Shown here: positions 49,461-57,284 of the stretch, piece after piece
Layout: each line of letters opens with the position of its first letter
How positions within the stretch are numbered: the first letter of the stretch is position 1
Origin: Qiania dongpingensis
GTDB taxonomy: Bacteria; Bacillota; Clostridia; Lachnospirales; Lachnospiraceae
Assembly (NCBI RefSeq): GCF_014337195.1
Contig: NZ_CP060634.1
Coordinates: 1-64,000 of the forward strand
DNA length: 64,000 nt
Reading direction: 5' to 3'
The notes under the pieces: generated by a model
What the model saw: only the letters and a program-made list of their open reading frames with translations
Told to the model about the DNA's origin: nothing
Databases searched by the model: none
Program-made: the position numbers and the translations under genes

Positions 49461-50525
49461 ATGAAAAAACGTTATTTGTGCCCAGTGTGTGATCATGAGC
49501 TGACGGCAAAGAGTTTTTGTCCGGAGTGTAAGCGGCTTCGGAAGGAGCCGATCATATATGAGGGAGATTTCCTGCCCAATGAAAGTGGTTCGGGGGCAGG
49601 CGTCCTCGAAACCGCGGCAGTGAAGCCGAAGGATACATGGAGTGCAGGGAGCTATGGGAGCGCTCCTGCGCGCACCGGTTCAAAAAGACCTTCGCCGGAC
49701 GCTTACCAAAACACCAGGTATCCGGATACCTGTGGCGGAAAGCATACATATGGTATACCAAATGTCGATCCTCATCGGAGGAAAAATACTCTGGAGGATG
49801 AAAAAAAGAAGGACGGAAGCGGCATGAAGATTGTGGGCCGGCTGTTTTTTGCGGCGGCCCTGATTCTGGTCATTATCCTTTGCTGGGAACCGATCAAAAT
49901 GACGGCTCTCAAGCTCTGGAAGGACAGCGGTCTGGAGACGGTCTTTAACGGAGAGGATGCTTCGGACGAGGAGCCAGATGATTCAGATATCTATCCACAG
50001 GAGGTTGATGAGGAAGAAATTCTGGCTGTCGGAGAGCCATGCAATGGTCATACTCATTACGATGTGGACGGACAGCTTTATGTGGACACGCTGGCCGGTT
50101 ACTGTAAAGAACTGTGGCAGAGTGAAGATATCCAGATTTCCGATGCGGTGACCAGCAATTGGCTGTCCTCCTATGGGGACAGAGACTACACTTATTATGA
50201 GAAGAGCGTCTATGTTGATATCGGCGATGATACGGGAAGCTATTTTCGGATCGTTTCCGATACAGTCACCGGGGAGGTGATGCAGGTGTCAGTCTCCGCC
50301 AGTGAGAAGGATGCGGCTCAGAAGCTCCTGCTTTTGGCGGGTTGCGGCCTTAATCCTGCTACGGACCGGAACCAGCTCTGGCAGGAGGTGCAGGGCTTTT
50401 TTTCCGATGCGGAAGAGGAGGGCTATCTGTTTACGGAGTGGGGAACGAGTGATCTTTACGTTTCCATAGACGAGGGGAGCTATTACTGTACTCTGGAGTG
50501 CCTGGACGAATATGACAAATATTGA
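49461..50525 (+). CDS. Zinc-ribbon single-pass membrane protein
   Basis: A 354-residue protein of unknown function: cytoplasmic zinc ribbon (CPVCDHELTAKSFCPECKR, 7-25), a long polar linker, one membrane helix (about 122-142), an acidic patch (about 165-185) and a C-terminal extracytoplasmic domain with two Cys in its last 20 residues (YYCTLECLDEYDKY). The layout recalls the zinc-ribbon proteins at 13.8 and 16.6 kb. It lies between two paralogous alcohol dehydrogenase genes, 48 bp from each, but a metabolic link is not evident. Confidence 0.75.
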   Translation: MKKRYLCPVCDHELTAKSFCPECKRLRKEPIIYEGDFLPNESGSGAGVLETAAVKPKDTWSAGSYGSAPARTGSKRPSPDAYQNTRYPDTCGGKHTYGIPNVDPHRRKNTLEDEKKKDGSGMKIVGRLFFAAALILVIILCWEPIKMTALKLWKDSGLETVFNGEDASDEEPDDSDIYPQEVDEEEILAVGEPCNGHTHYDVDGQLYVDTLAGYCKELWQSEDIQISDAVTSNWLSSYGDRDYTYYEKSVYVDIGDDTGSYFRIVSDTVTGEVMQVSVSASEKDAAQKLLLLAGCGLNPATDRNQLWQEVQGFFSDAEEEGYLFTEWGTSDLYVSIDEGSYYCTLECLDEYDKY

Positions 50526-50572
50526 CGGCAGAAGGCGTGTAGCTTAAAAGGAGGAGCGAAAAGGGGTAGGCC

Positions 50573-51742
50573 ATGGAGAATTTTGATTTTTATGCGCCGA
50601 CAAAGATGTTGTTCGGCAAAGGGAAGGCAGTCTGCCTGCCGGAAGAAATGAGACCGTTCGGAAACAGGGTGCTCATGGTGTACGGCGGCGGGAGCATTAA
50701 AAAGAATGGTATTTATGATACCGTATGCGGCATTTTGAAGGATAGCGGCTTTCAGTTCTGGGAGCTTGGGGGTGTGACGCCGAATCCTAAAATTGAGACT
50801 GTACGGGCAGGGATCGCCATGGCAAGAGAGCATCAGGCGGACATGATCCTGGCCGTGGGCGGCGGGAGCACCGTGGACTGTGGAAAAGTGATAGCGGCAG
50901 GATATTTCTACGAAGGAGACGCCTGGGACGTAGTGAAGGACCCGTCCTTGATTGCCGGCGCGCTTCCGGTATTTACTGTGCTGACCATGGCGGCTACCGG
51001 ATCGGAGATGAATCCGACAGCGGTGATCACCAATCAGGCCGTCCATGAGAAGCAGGGAGTACACAGCAGCCATTTATACCCCCGGGCTTCTGTCCTGGAT
51101 CCCACATATCTGTATACACTTCCGGCGATTCAGACAGCAGCCGGTGTGGCGGATATCATGTCCCACATTTTTGAAGGGTATTTTAAAAAGACAGAGGACG
51201 CGTATGTCCAGGATAAATTTTCAGAGGGTATCCTTAAGACCTGCATCAAATGGGGTCCTGTGGCCCTGACAGAGCCGGAGAATTATTCGGCCAGGGCGAA
51301 TATCATGTGGGCGGCCAGCATGGCTCTGAACGGGCTGTGCGGATGCGGCAAGGAAGGAAAATGGTCCTGTCATGCCATACAGCATCAGCTTGGGGCATAT
51401 TATGATATCACTCACGGCGTGGGGCTGGCTGTCATAACTCCTGCCTGGATGCGCTATATCTTGTCGGAAAACACAGTAGGGAAGTTTGTGGACTATGCCA
51501 TAAATGTGTGGGGATTTCCCAGGCAGCCGGATGAATTTGCCTTGGCTAATATGGGGATTGACGCTACGGAGCAGTTTTTTGTTGACTGCGGGCTTCCCGT
51601 CACACTTTCCGAGCTGGGGATCGACGATTCCCTGTTTGAGGTAATGGCAAAGGCCGCGGTACCTTACGCACAGCTGGATACACAGGCTTACGTGCCTCTG
51701 CATGAGCAGGATGTGGTAAATATATACCGCGCTTGTCTGTAG
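50573..51742 (+). CDS. Iron-containing alcohol dehydrogenase (second paralogue)
   Basis: A 389-residue paralogue of the enzyme at 48241: GGGSTVDCGKV (97-107), GSEMNPTAVITN (143-154), metal ligands Asp194, His198, His271 and His281. It fits NADPH-dependent butanol/aldehyde dehydrogenases of the YqhD type. The two genes probably arose by duplication, but they differ widely in sequence. A likely AGGAGGAG lies unusually far (about 13 bp) upstream of the ATG. Confidence 0.93.
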   Translation: MENFDFYAPTKMLFGKGKAVCLPEEMRPFGNRVLMVYGGGSIKKNGIYDTVCGILKDSGFQFWELGGVTPNPKIETVRAGIAMAREHQADMILAVGGGSTVDCGKVIAAGYFYEGDAWDVVKDPSLIAGALPVFTVLTMAATGSEMNPTAVITNQAVHEKQGVHSSHLYPRASVLDPTYLYTLPAIQTAAGVADIMSHIFEGYFKKTEDAYVQDKFSEGILKTCIKWGPVALTEPENYSARANIMWAASMALNGLCGCGKEGKWSCHAIQHQLGAYYDITHGVGLAVITPAWMRYILSENTVGKFVDYAINVWGFPRQPDEFALANMGIDATEQFFVDCGLPVTLSELGIDDSLFEVMAKAAVPYAQLDTQAYVPLHEQDVVNIYRACL

Positions 51743-51778
51743 AAATACAGGATTTAAAAGAGAGGAGATACAACCATC

Positions 51779-53068
51779 ATGGAACATCAGTATAAACCGG
51801 AGACTATCTGCATTCAAAGCGGCTGGACACCTAAAAAGGGGGAGCCGAGAGTGCTGCCCATCTATCAGAGTACAACGTTTAAATATGATACCAGTGAGCA
51901 GATGGCCAGGCTTTTTGATCTGGAGGATGACGGGTATTTTTATACAAGGCTGCAAAATCCTACCAACGACGCGGTCGCACAGAAAATCTGCGAGCTGGAG
52001 GGCGGTTCTTCCGCGATGCTGACTTCCTCAGGGCAGGCGGCGACTTTTTACGCGATATTCAATATCGCTTCGGCGGGAGATCATATCATAAGCTCCGCCA
52101 CTATTTACGGCGGCTCCTCCAATTTGTTTACCGTGACGCTTAAAAAGCTGGGCATTGATTTCACATTGGTGGATCCGGAAATATCACCGGAGGATTTGGA
52201 AAAAGAATTTAAGCCCAATACCAAGGCCGTGTTTGGAGAGACAATCTCTAATCCGTCGCTGGTAGTTTTGGACATCGAGAAATTTGCAGAGGCGGCGCAT
52301 AAGCACGGCGTTCCGCTTATTGTGGATAATACCTTTGCGACTCCCATCAACTGCAGGCCTTTTGAGTTCGGCGCAGATATTGTGACTCATTCCACTACGA
52401 AATATATGGATGGGCATGCGATGAGCGTGGGCGGCTGTATCGTAGACAGCGGGAATTTCGACTGGATGGCTGTCAAAGAAAAATTTCCCGGACTTACGAC
52501 TCCGGATGACTCTTATCACGGACTTGTATATGCGGAAGCGTTTGGGAAAAAGGCGTATATCATGAAAGCGACGGCCCAGCTGATGAGGGACCTGGGAGCG
52601 ATCCAATCTCCCCAGAACGCATTCCTTTTGAACGTGGGCCTGGAGACGCTGCATCTGCGGGTACCCCGCCACTGCGAGAACGCACAGAAGGTCGCCGAGT
52701 ACCTGGAAGCGAATGAACAGGTGGCCTGGGTGAATTATCCTGGGTTAAAAAGCAGTCCCTACTATGAACGGGCTCAGAAATATATGCCGAACGGCACCTG
52801 CGGCGTGATTGCTTTCGGCCTTAAAGGCGGGAGAGAGCTTTCCATCCGCTTTATGGACAATCTGAAGCTGGCCTGTATCGTGACCCATGTGGCGGATGCA
52901 AGAACATCGGTGCTTCATCCTGCCAGCCATACTCACCGGCAGCTGAGCGATGAGCAGCTGATCGAAGCAGGCGTAAAGCCGGATCTGATTCGCTTTTCCG
53001 TTGGAATCGAGAATGCAGACGACATCATCGCCGATATTGAACAGGCACTTGATTCTGTTAAAGAATAA
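51779..53068 (+). CDS. metY: O-acetylhomoserine sulfhydrylase
   Basis: A 429-residue Cys/Met metabolism PLP enzyme that makes homocysteine from O-acetylhomoserine and sulfide. The PLP lysine is Lys208 in HSTTKYMDGH; YTRLQNPTND and SSGQAATFYAIFN fit the family. The length and the C-terminal SVGIENADDIIADIEQAL agree with MetY rather than MetB. The gap to the preceding gene is 36 bp, too short for a SAM riboswitch. It ends with a terminator. Confidence 0.95.
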   Translation: MEHQYKPETICIQSGWTPKKGEPRVLPIYQSTTFKYDTSEQMARLFDLEDDGYFYTRLQNPTNDAVAQKICELEGGSSAMLTSSGQAATFYAIFNIASAGDHIISSATIYGGSSNLFTVTLKKLGIDFTLVDPEISPEDLEKEFKPNTKAVFGETISNPSLVVLDIEKFAEAAHKHGVPLIVDNTFATPINCRPFEFGADIVTHSTTKYMDGHAMSVGGCIVDSGNFDWMAVKEKFPGLTTPDDSYHGLVYAEAFGKKAYIMKATAQLMRDLGAIQSPQNAFLLNVGLETLHLRVPRHCENAQKVAEYLEANEQVAWVNYPGLKSSPYYERAQKYMPNGTCGVIAFGLKGGRELSIRFMDNLKLACIVTHVADARTSVLHPASHTHRQLSDEQLIEAGVKPDLIRFSVGIENADDIIADIEQALDSVKE

Positions 53069-53079
53069 AAAAACAGACG

Positions 53080-53125
53080 CACTTCAAGATGCCGGATCTG
53101 ACTCCGGCGCCTTGAAGTGTTTTTT
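53080..53125 (+). terminator. Terminator after metY
   Basis: CACTTCAAG and GCCGGA pair with TCCGGC and CTTGAAGTG, interrupted by one small internal loop, followed by T6. The inverted cloverleaf repeat starts about 4 bases after the T run. Confidence 0.95.
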
Positions 53126-53128
53126 AAT

Positions 53129-53190
53129 ATACCTTGCCGCACGAAGTGCGCCCGCCCGGAGGGCATAAATTAAGGGATGCCCTTGGGTAT
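53129..53190 (-). repeat. Cloverleaf-like short repeat, copy 3 (inverted)
   Basis: The reverse complement of the unit at 7807-7868: ATACC and GGTAT ends, CGCAC/GTGCG and AGGGCAT/ATGCCCT-type hairpins. Although it also sits at the left end of a long repeat, it is flipped relative to the one beside copy A, so it behaves as a separate module. Confidence 0.85.
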
Positions 53191-53927
53191 GATACAAAAG
53201 ACTTTTTGAAATCATCTTTAGTAAGCTCCTGGTAAGTTTCAGTTAAACACCGGCAGAAGTTCCGGGCCGTCACGATTTCGGTTCGCTGGCGATGCAGGGG
53301 CCGCCTTATCCCCGCTTCAGGAGTACCGCTCACATGTCGACGGGAAATCTTTATGATTTCCCATCTCCTGTTTACTCAGAAACGGAATCGGTATTTCCGT
53401 TTCTGCCTCCCTCCGCATGGGGAACACCGGCCGCTGCCCTGTGGCGCTCACCTTTAGGCCGGCCCGAAATCTTTCTGCCGGTATTCTTTCTGCCGCACCG
53501 TTTCAGACGACTTCCATTCCCATGATTTCATAAAAGGATTGGACATCCACACGGCCCGCGCGCCTTATGGCAGCGGGCTGAGGTGGCCGCCCCAATGGCT
53601 TTCGAGGCAAATGAGCGCTTATTTCGGTGCGGAAGAGAGGCAAAGAGGAAGGATCCGATTCCATCGTAAGGCGAGCGCCGCAAAGGCGTTAGCAGAATCT
53701 TCCCGGCCGCAGGGAGGCAAAAATCGCATATCATGCGGATTTTTGTTGGAATCTGACATGGAAAAATTAAGGTTTATCCATGTCAGTTGGAAAGGACCGA
53801 CTGGAGGCCGCAAAGATGCTGGTTACGGCTGCCAGCGAGCCGCCTGGATGGAATCGGATTTCTTCTTGCCTTGTAGATTAGACAAAGAAAGCTTGTTTGA
53901 AAGGTATGAAAAGGTATACTTCTACAT
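53191..53927 (+). repeat. Long structured dispersed repeat, copy D (most complete)
   Basis: About 740 bp. A 5' domain (53249-53482) is closed by long inverted arms, ACCGGCAGAAGTTCCGG and its partner ending CTTTCTGCCGGT, and encloses several hairpins (53339-53365; 53377-53405). A core follows (53532-53580), then hairpins CAAAAATC/GATTTTTG (53718-53745), CTGACATGGA/TCCATGTCAG (53753-53786) and CAGTTGG/CCGACTG. The right end reads TTGTTT, 16 bp, TATACT, promoter-like. It fills the gap between metY and the NlpC/P60 gene. Confidence 0.88.
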
Positions 53928-53934
53928 TCTGGTA

Positions 53935-54768
53935 TTAGAATATGGTGCCTGCCGCAGTCACATTGCCGGCCAGATCGTCTCTGTAATTTTCTGCCGTATG
54001 ATTCAGGCTGCTTATGACGACTCCGTCGTCCCCCATGCGGCCTGTAGAATGGATGTACTGAAGACCGCCGATATAGAGGGCCATGTGTCCCGGAAAGTAT
54101 AAAAGGTCGCCGGGCTTTACTGCGCATACAGGTATTTCCCTGACGGGATAGCCTTCCTTCAGCTTTGCGTCCCGGTATATGGAGATTCCATGAAGCAGAT
54201 AGACCATGGAACAGAGCCCGGAGCAGTCGATTCCCTGAGGTGTTTTGCCTCCCCATCGGTATGGAGTATGGAGATAAGTGAGCGCGGTGCGGACCAGGCT
54301 CTCTCTTAAGACATCCTCTTCCTTTTTCAGAGAATAGTGGGATTCAAGAAGAGGGCGGAGATGACTTTTTCTCATATATGCGCCGCGCCCGTCTACCAGC
54401 CGGATCTGATTCCAGCCGGCCTGTCCCGGATTTTCCGTCGCGGCCACCTGGCTTCCCTTTGGAAGGCTCAGGAAATACGGATTTTTAAAGCCGGGAACTT
54501 CAAAGACATCTGAAAACGGCACATCCACCACAAGCCGGCGGAATCTCTGCCAGCGTCTGACTGTCCATTCGTGCAGCTCCAGTCCTTCTGCCTTTACGTA
54601 TCCCTGATATCCATAATCGGTTTCAATGGAGACCCAGCCCTTTGGGGCCCGTTCACGGATAAAGATTTCCATGCCATATAGGGCCTCGTCTACCGTCTGA
54701 GCCTCATCCAGAGGATGCTCCTTCATCTTGAGCACCGGTATTTTTACAATTCCGCAGTTACTCCACAT
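53935..54768 (-). CDS. NlpC/P60 family peptidase with SH3-like domains
   Basis: A 277-residue endopeptidase: SH3-like sequence in the first half (about 1-150, KGWVSIETDYGYQGYVKAEG) and a C-terminal NlpC/P60 domain (about 155-270) with catalytic Cys in GIDCSGLCSMVY and His in FPGHMALYIGG. It cleaves gamma-D-Glu-meso-DAP links in peptidoglycan peptides. No signal peptide is visible at the start, so it may act on imported muropeptides in the cytoplasm. Repeat copy D lies directly behind its stop codon. Confidence 0.92.
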   Translation of the reverse strand: MWSNCGIVKIPVLKMKEHPLDEAQTVDEALYGMEIFIRERAPKGWVSIETDYGYQGYVKAEGLELHEWTVRRWQRFRRLVVDVPFSDVFEVPGFKNPYFLSLPKGSQVAATENPGQAGWNQIRLVDGRGAYMRKSHLRPLLESHYSLKKEEDVLRESLVRTALTYLHTPYRWGGKTPQGIDCSGLCSMVYLLHGISIYRDAKLKEGYPVREIPVCAVKPGDLLYFPGHMALYIGGLQYIHSTGRMGDDGVVISSLNHTAENYRDDLAGNVTAAGTIF

Positions 54769-54876
54769 ATATGTTCTCCTTCCCGTTGAATGCCTGTACT
54801 GTCTTGTACATGACTTTAAGACATCCTATGAGAAAGAAGATTCGATTATGAATCCAGAATTCTTTCCCATTTCCTT

Positions 54877-55857
54877 TTAACCGTTCTCAAACATAGGTTC
54901 AATATGCTCCCTGATCAGTGCTATTCTGTCTTTGGCCCTTGGTGCAAAAAGAGAAGTGACTGCGGCCACCAGATTTTTCCTTTCGTTGACATAGATTACA
55001 TTTCCACCGTCTCCGAGGGCGGCATAGGCATGTTCTTTTTCATCGATGATCCACCATAAATAACCATAAGACAAGTTTCTCCATTTGCTCTGTACTTCGG
55101 TACTCTCTTTTATCCACTCAGATGGCAAGATCTGTCTGCCGTTCCATACTCCGCCGTCTAAGTATAACTGGCCTATTTTCGCCATATCAGAAGGAGCCAT
55201 GGTGAGGCCCCATCCTCCTGTGTTCACTCCCGCCGGATCTGATACCCAGCCGCTTATCTCTTTGGAGCTGTTAAAAGCAATCTGTTCTTCTTTGCTTTGA
55301 AACACAATGGACTTTTCGACTGTGATCCCCAGCGGCGAAAATAAGTATTCCGAGGCAAAGTCAAGTACCGTCCGTCCTGCCGCTCTTGTAAGAATACCAG
55401 ATAAAATATCCGGTCCGATGACGGGCGTGTATCGGAACTTTCCTATTTGTCTCTTTCCTCCCAACAGGTCCAGGGTGAATCTTACTGAGTCACTGCTCTT
55501 GAAATATTTAATATAGGGTACAAAATATTTATATTTATACGGAGCTGTCATGGTCAGTAAATTTCCGAGGGTGATATTCTGTATGGCGTTTTCTTTCCTT
55601 TTGACTGTATAATCCGGGAAAAAATCCAGCACCTTTTGATTGCAGCTTTTTAAATATCCTTTATCCATGGCGATTCCGATCAATATGGAAAGAATGCTTT
55701 TCGTCACAGAATATATGTGGATCCGGCTGTTCTTTGTACAGGAGTTAAAATAGTTTTCGTATTGAAGCTGACCGTTTTTCAATACGATTATACCTGCGAC
55801 TGTAGCATAATCTTGGTATATTCGCTCTTCCAATTCTGCTGTTTTTACCTGATTCAT
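54877..55857 (-). CDS. Serine hydrolase of the beta-lactamase/DD-peptidase fold
   Basis: A 326-residue class C-like serine hydrolase; the SxxK motif is SVTK in IHIYSVTKSILSI (about 50), and the C-terminal part has GYLWWIIDE and a GDGGNVIYVN stretch where the KTG-like box normally lies. Such proteins are esterases or D-amino-acid peptidases rather than true beta-lactamases. No signal peptide is evident. GAGAGG precedes the start. Confidence 0.85.
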   Translation of the reverse strand: MNQVKTAELEERIYQDYATVAGIIVLKNGQLQYENYFNSCTKNSRIHIYSVTKSILSILIGIAMDKGYLKSCNQKVLDFFPDYTVKRKENAIQNITLGNLLTMTAPYKYKYFVPYIKYFKSSDSVRFTLDLLGGKRQIGKFRYTPVIGPDILSGILTRAAGRTVLDFASEYLFSPLGITVEKSIVFQSKEEQIAFNSSKEISGWVSDPAGVNTGGWGLTMAPSDMAKIGQLYLDGGVWNGRQILPSEWIKESTEVQSKWRNLSYGYLWWIIDEKEHAYAALGDGGNVIYVNERKNLVAAVTSLFAPRAKDRIALIREHIEPMFENG

Positions 55858-56076
55858 AGAATACGACCTCTCTTTTTTTCATGCTGCCTCTTATGTATCG
55901 ACACTAAGGATAAACGAATAAGAAATGATTTTCAACCCTTTTTTCAGCAATCGTTTCTGATGATTTTTTTACATAAGTGCTGCATAAATATTCTCTGATA
56001 TCTTTTTATATTTATAAATATTAACTGTAATCATTATGCATTATTTTGAATTTGCTTATTATCGTACATAATATCT

Positions 56077-56104
56077 TGATTTTACAGACGTCTGTGGTAT
56101 GATA
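56077..56104 (+). promoter_or_regulatory. arcC promoter with a 12 bp palindrome in the spacer
   Basis: TTGATT (56077-56082), a 16 bp spacer and TATGAT (56099-56104). The spacer holds the perfect palindrome ACAGACGTCTGT (56085-56096). This placement suits a repressor or a MerR-type activator. The rest of the 341 bp gap (55858-56198) is AT-rich and shows no gene. Confidence 0.7.
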
Positions 56105-56198
56105 ATTATGAGAGATATATTTCATCTGCCCTTCGACGCCGGATATCATTGACACGAAATACGGTCGGGAGGCAGATATTTATATTGGAGGGATATTT

Positions 56199-57137
56199 AT
56201 GAGAAAGAAAAGGATTGTGATCGCCCTTGGGGGAAATGCGCTGGGCAGTACCCTTTCAGAACAGAGAAAGGCAGCAGGGCATACGGCAAGGGTCATTGTA
56301 GATTTGGTGGACGAGGGATGTGAGGTGATCGTCACCCATGGGAACGGTCCACAGGTGGGAATGATCAGCAATGCCATGGCGGCACTTAGCCGGGAAAGGT
56401 CGGAACAGCCGAATACCCCGCTGTCTGTTTGCGTTGCTATGAGCCAGGCGTATATCGGATATGATCTGCAGAATGCTCTCCGCGAGGAGCTGCGGTTACG
56501 TGGATATGATACGCCGGTCACTACCATGATGACACAGGTGAGGGTCAATGAAGATGATCCCGCGTTTTTGTCACCGTCTAAACCCATCGGTCATTTCATG
56601 ACGAAAAAGCAGGCAGAGGAGGCTGAAAAACAATACGGATATGTGATGAAGGAAGATGCCGGACGCGGATACCGGAGAGTGGTCGCCTCGCCGAGACCGG
56701 CGGAGATCATTGAAATGGACGCGATCCGTTCTCTGGTGGATTCCGGCCATCTCGTCATAGCCTGCGGAGGCGGAGGGATCCCTGTCACAAGGTGTGAAGC
56801 CAGGCTTTCCGGAGCCAGCGCCGTGATCGACAAGGATTTTGCCAGCTGTCTGCTCGCAGAACAGCTGGATGCAGATTTTCTAATTATTTTGACTGCGGTT
56901 GAGAAGGTTGCGATCAATTTTGGAAAACAAAATGAAACATGGCTGGACAGGATGACTGTCAAGGATGCGGAGCATTATATCAGGGAAGGGCAGTTTGCCC
57001 CGGGTTCCATGCTTCCGAAGGTGCAGGCCGCTGCAGAGTTTGCTTCCTCCCGGCCCGGCAGGAATGCGCTGATCACACTTTTAGAAAAGGCACGGGACGG
57101 AATCTGCGGAACGACCGGTACCCTCATCTGTCAGTGA
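56199..57137 (+). CDS. arcC: Carbamate kinase
   Basis: A 312-residue amino acid kinase-fold enzyme making ATP from carbamoyl phosphate. IALGGNALG (about 7-15), THGNGPQVG, and CGGGGIPV are characteristic; length is normal. No arcA or arcB lies nearby, so the carbamoyl phosphate may come from another ureide, agmatine or purine pathway. GGAGGGAT precedes the ATG. Confidence 0.96.
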   Translation: MRKKRIVIALGGNALGSTLSEQRKAAGHTARVIVDLVDEGCEVIVTHGNGPQVGMISNAMAALSRERSEQPNTPLSVCVAMSQAYIGYDLQNALREELRLRGYDTPVTTMMTQVRVNEDDPAFLSPSKPIGHFMTKKQAEEAEKQYGYVMKEDAGRGYRRVVASPRPAEIIEMDAIRSLVDSGHLVIACGGGGIPVTRCEARLSGASAVIDKDFASCLLAEQLDADFLIILTAVEKVAINFGKQNETWLDRMTVKDAEHYIREGQFAPGSMLPKVQAAAEFASSRPGRNALITLLEKARDGICGTTGTLICQ

Positions 57138-57284
57138 TTTCTTTATGGACGGTAGTATTAGAGATGTTGTCATATGATTTAGGTTATGGCCCATATAAAA
57201 AGATGTATTGGCCTGTTTTCCTCCGCCAGTGCTACACTGAGGACAGAAAAGCAATTCAGGAGGATAGGAAAAGGGGGAACCGAT

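Noticed and set aside
53292..53525. Open frame of about 70-77 codons shared by repeat copies A (7970-8182), B (minus, 18953-19171) and D
   Set aside because: Codon comparison of A and D shows about twice as many amino-acid-changing as silent differences, changes that instead keep hairpin pairing. No good ribosome site. It is best explained as a by-product of the structured repeat.
53191..53927. Group IIC intron, which also inserts after terminators
   Set aside because: No recognisable domain V, no GTGYG start or AY end, no reverse transcriptase, and copy B is in the opposite orientation to the others relative to its terminator.
53539..54102. Second long frame in the 3' half of the repeats, also seen in copies B and C
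   Set aside because: It runs out of the repeat into the NlpC/P60 gene on the opposite strand, is frame-shifted in copy A, and covers stems with compensatory changes.
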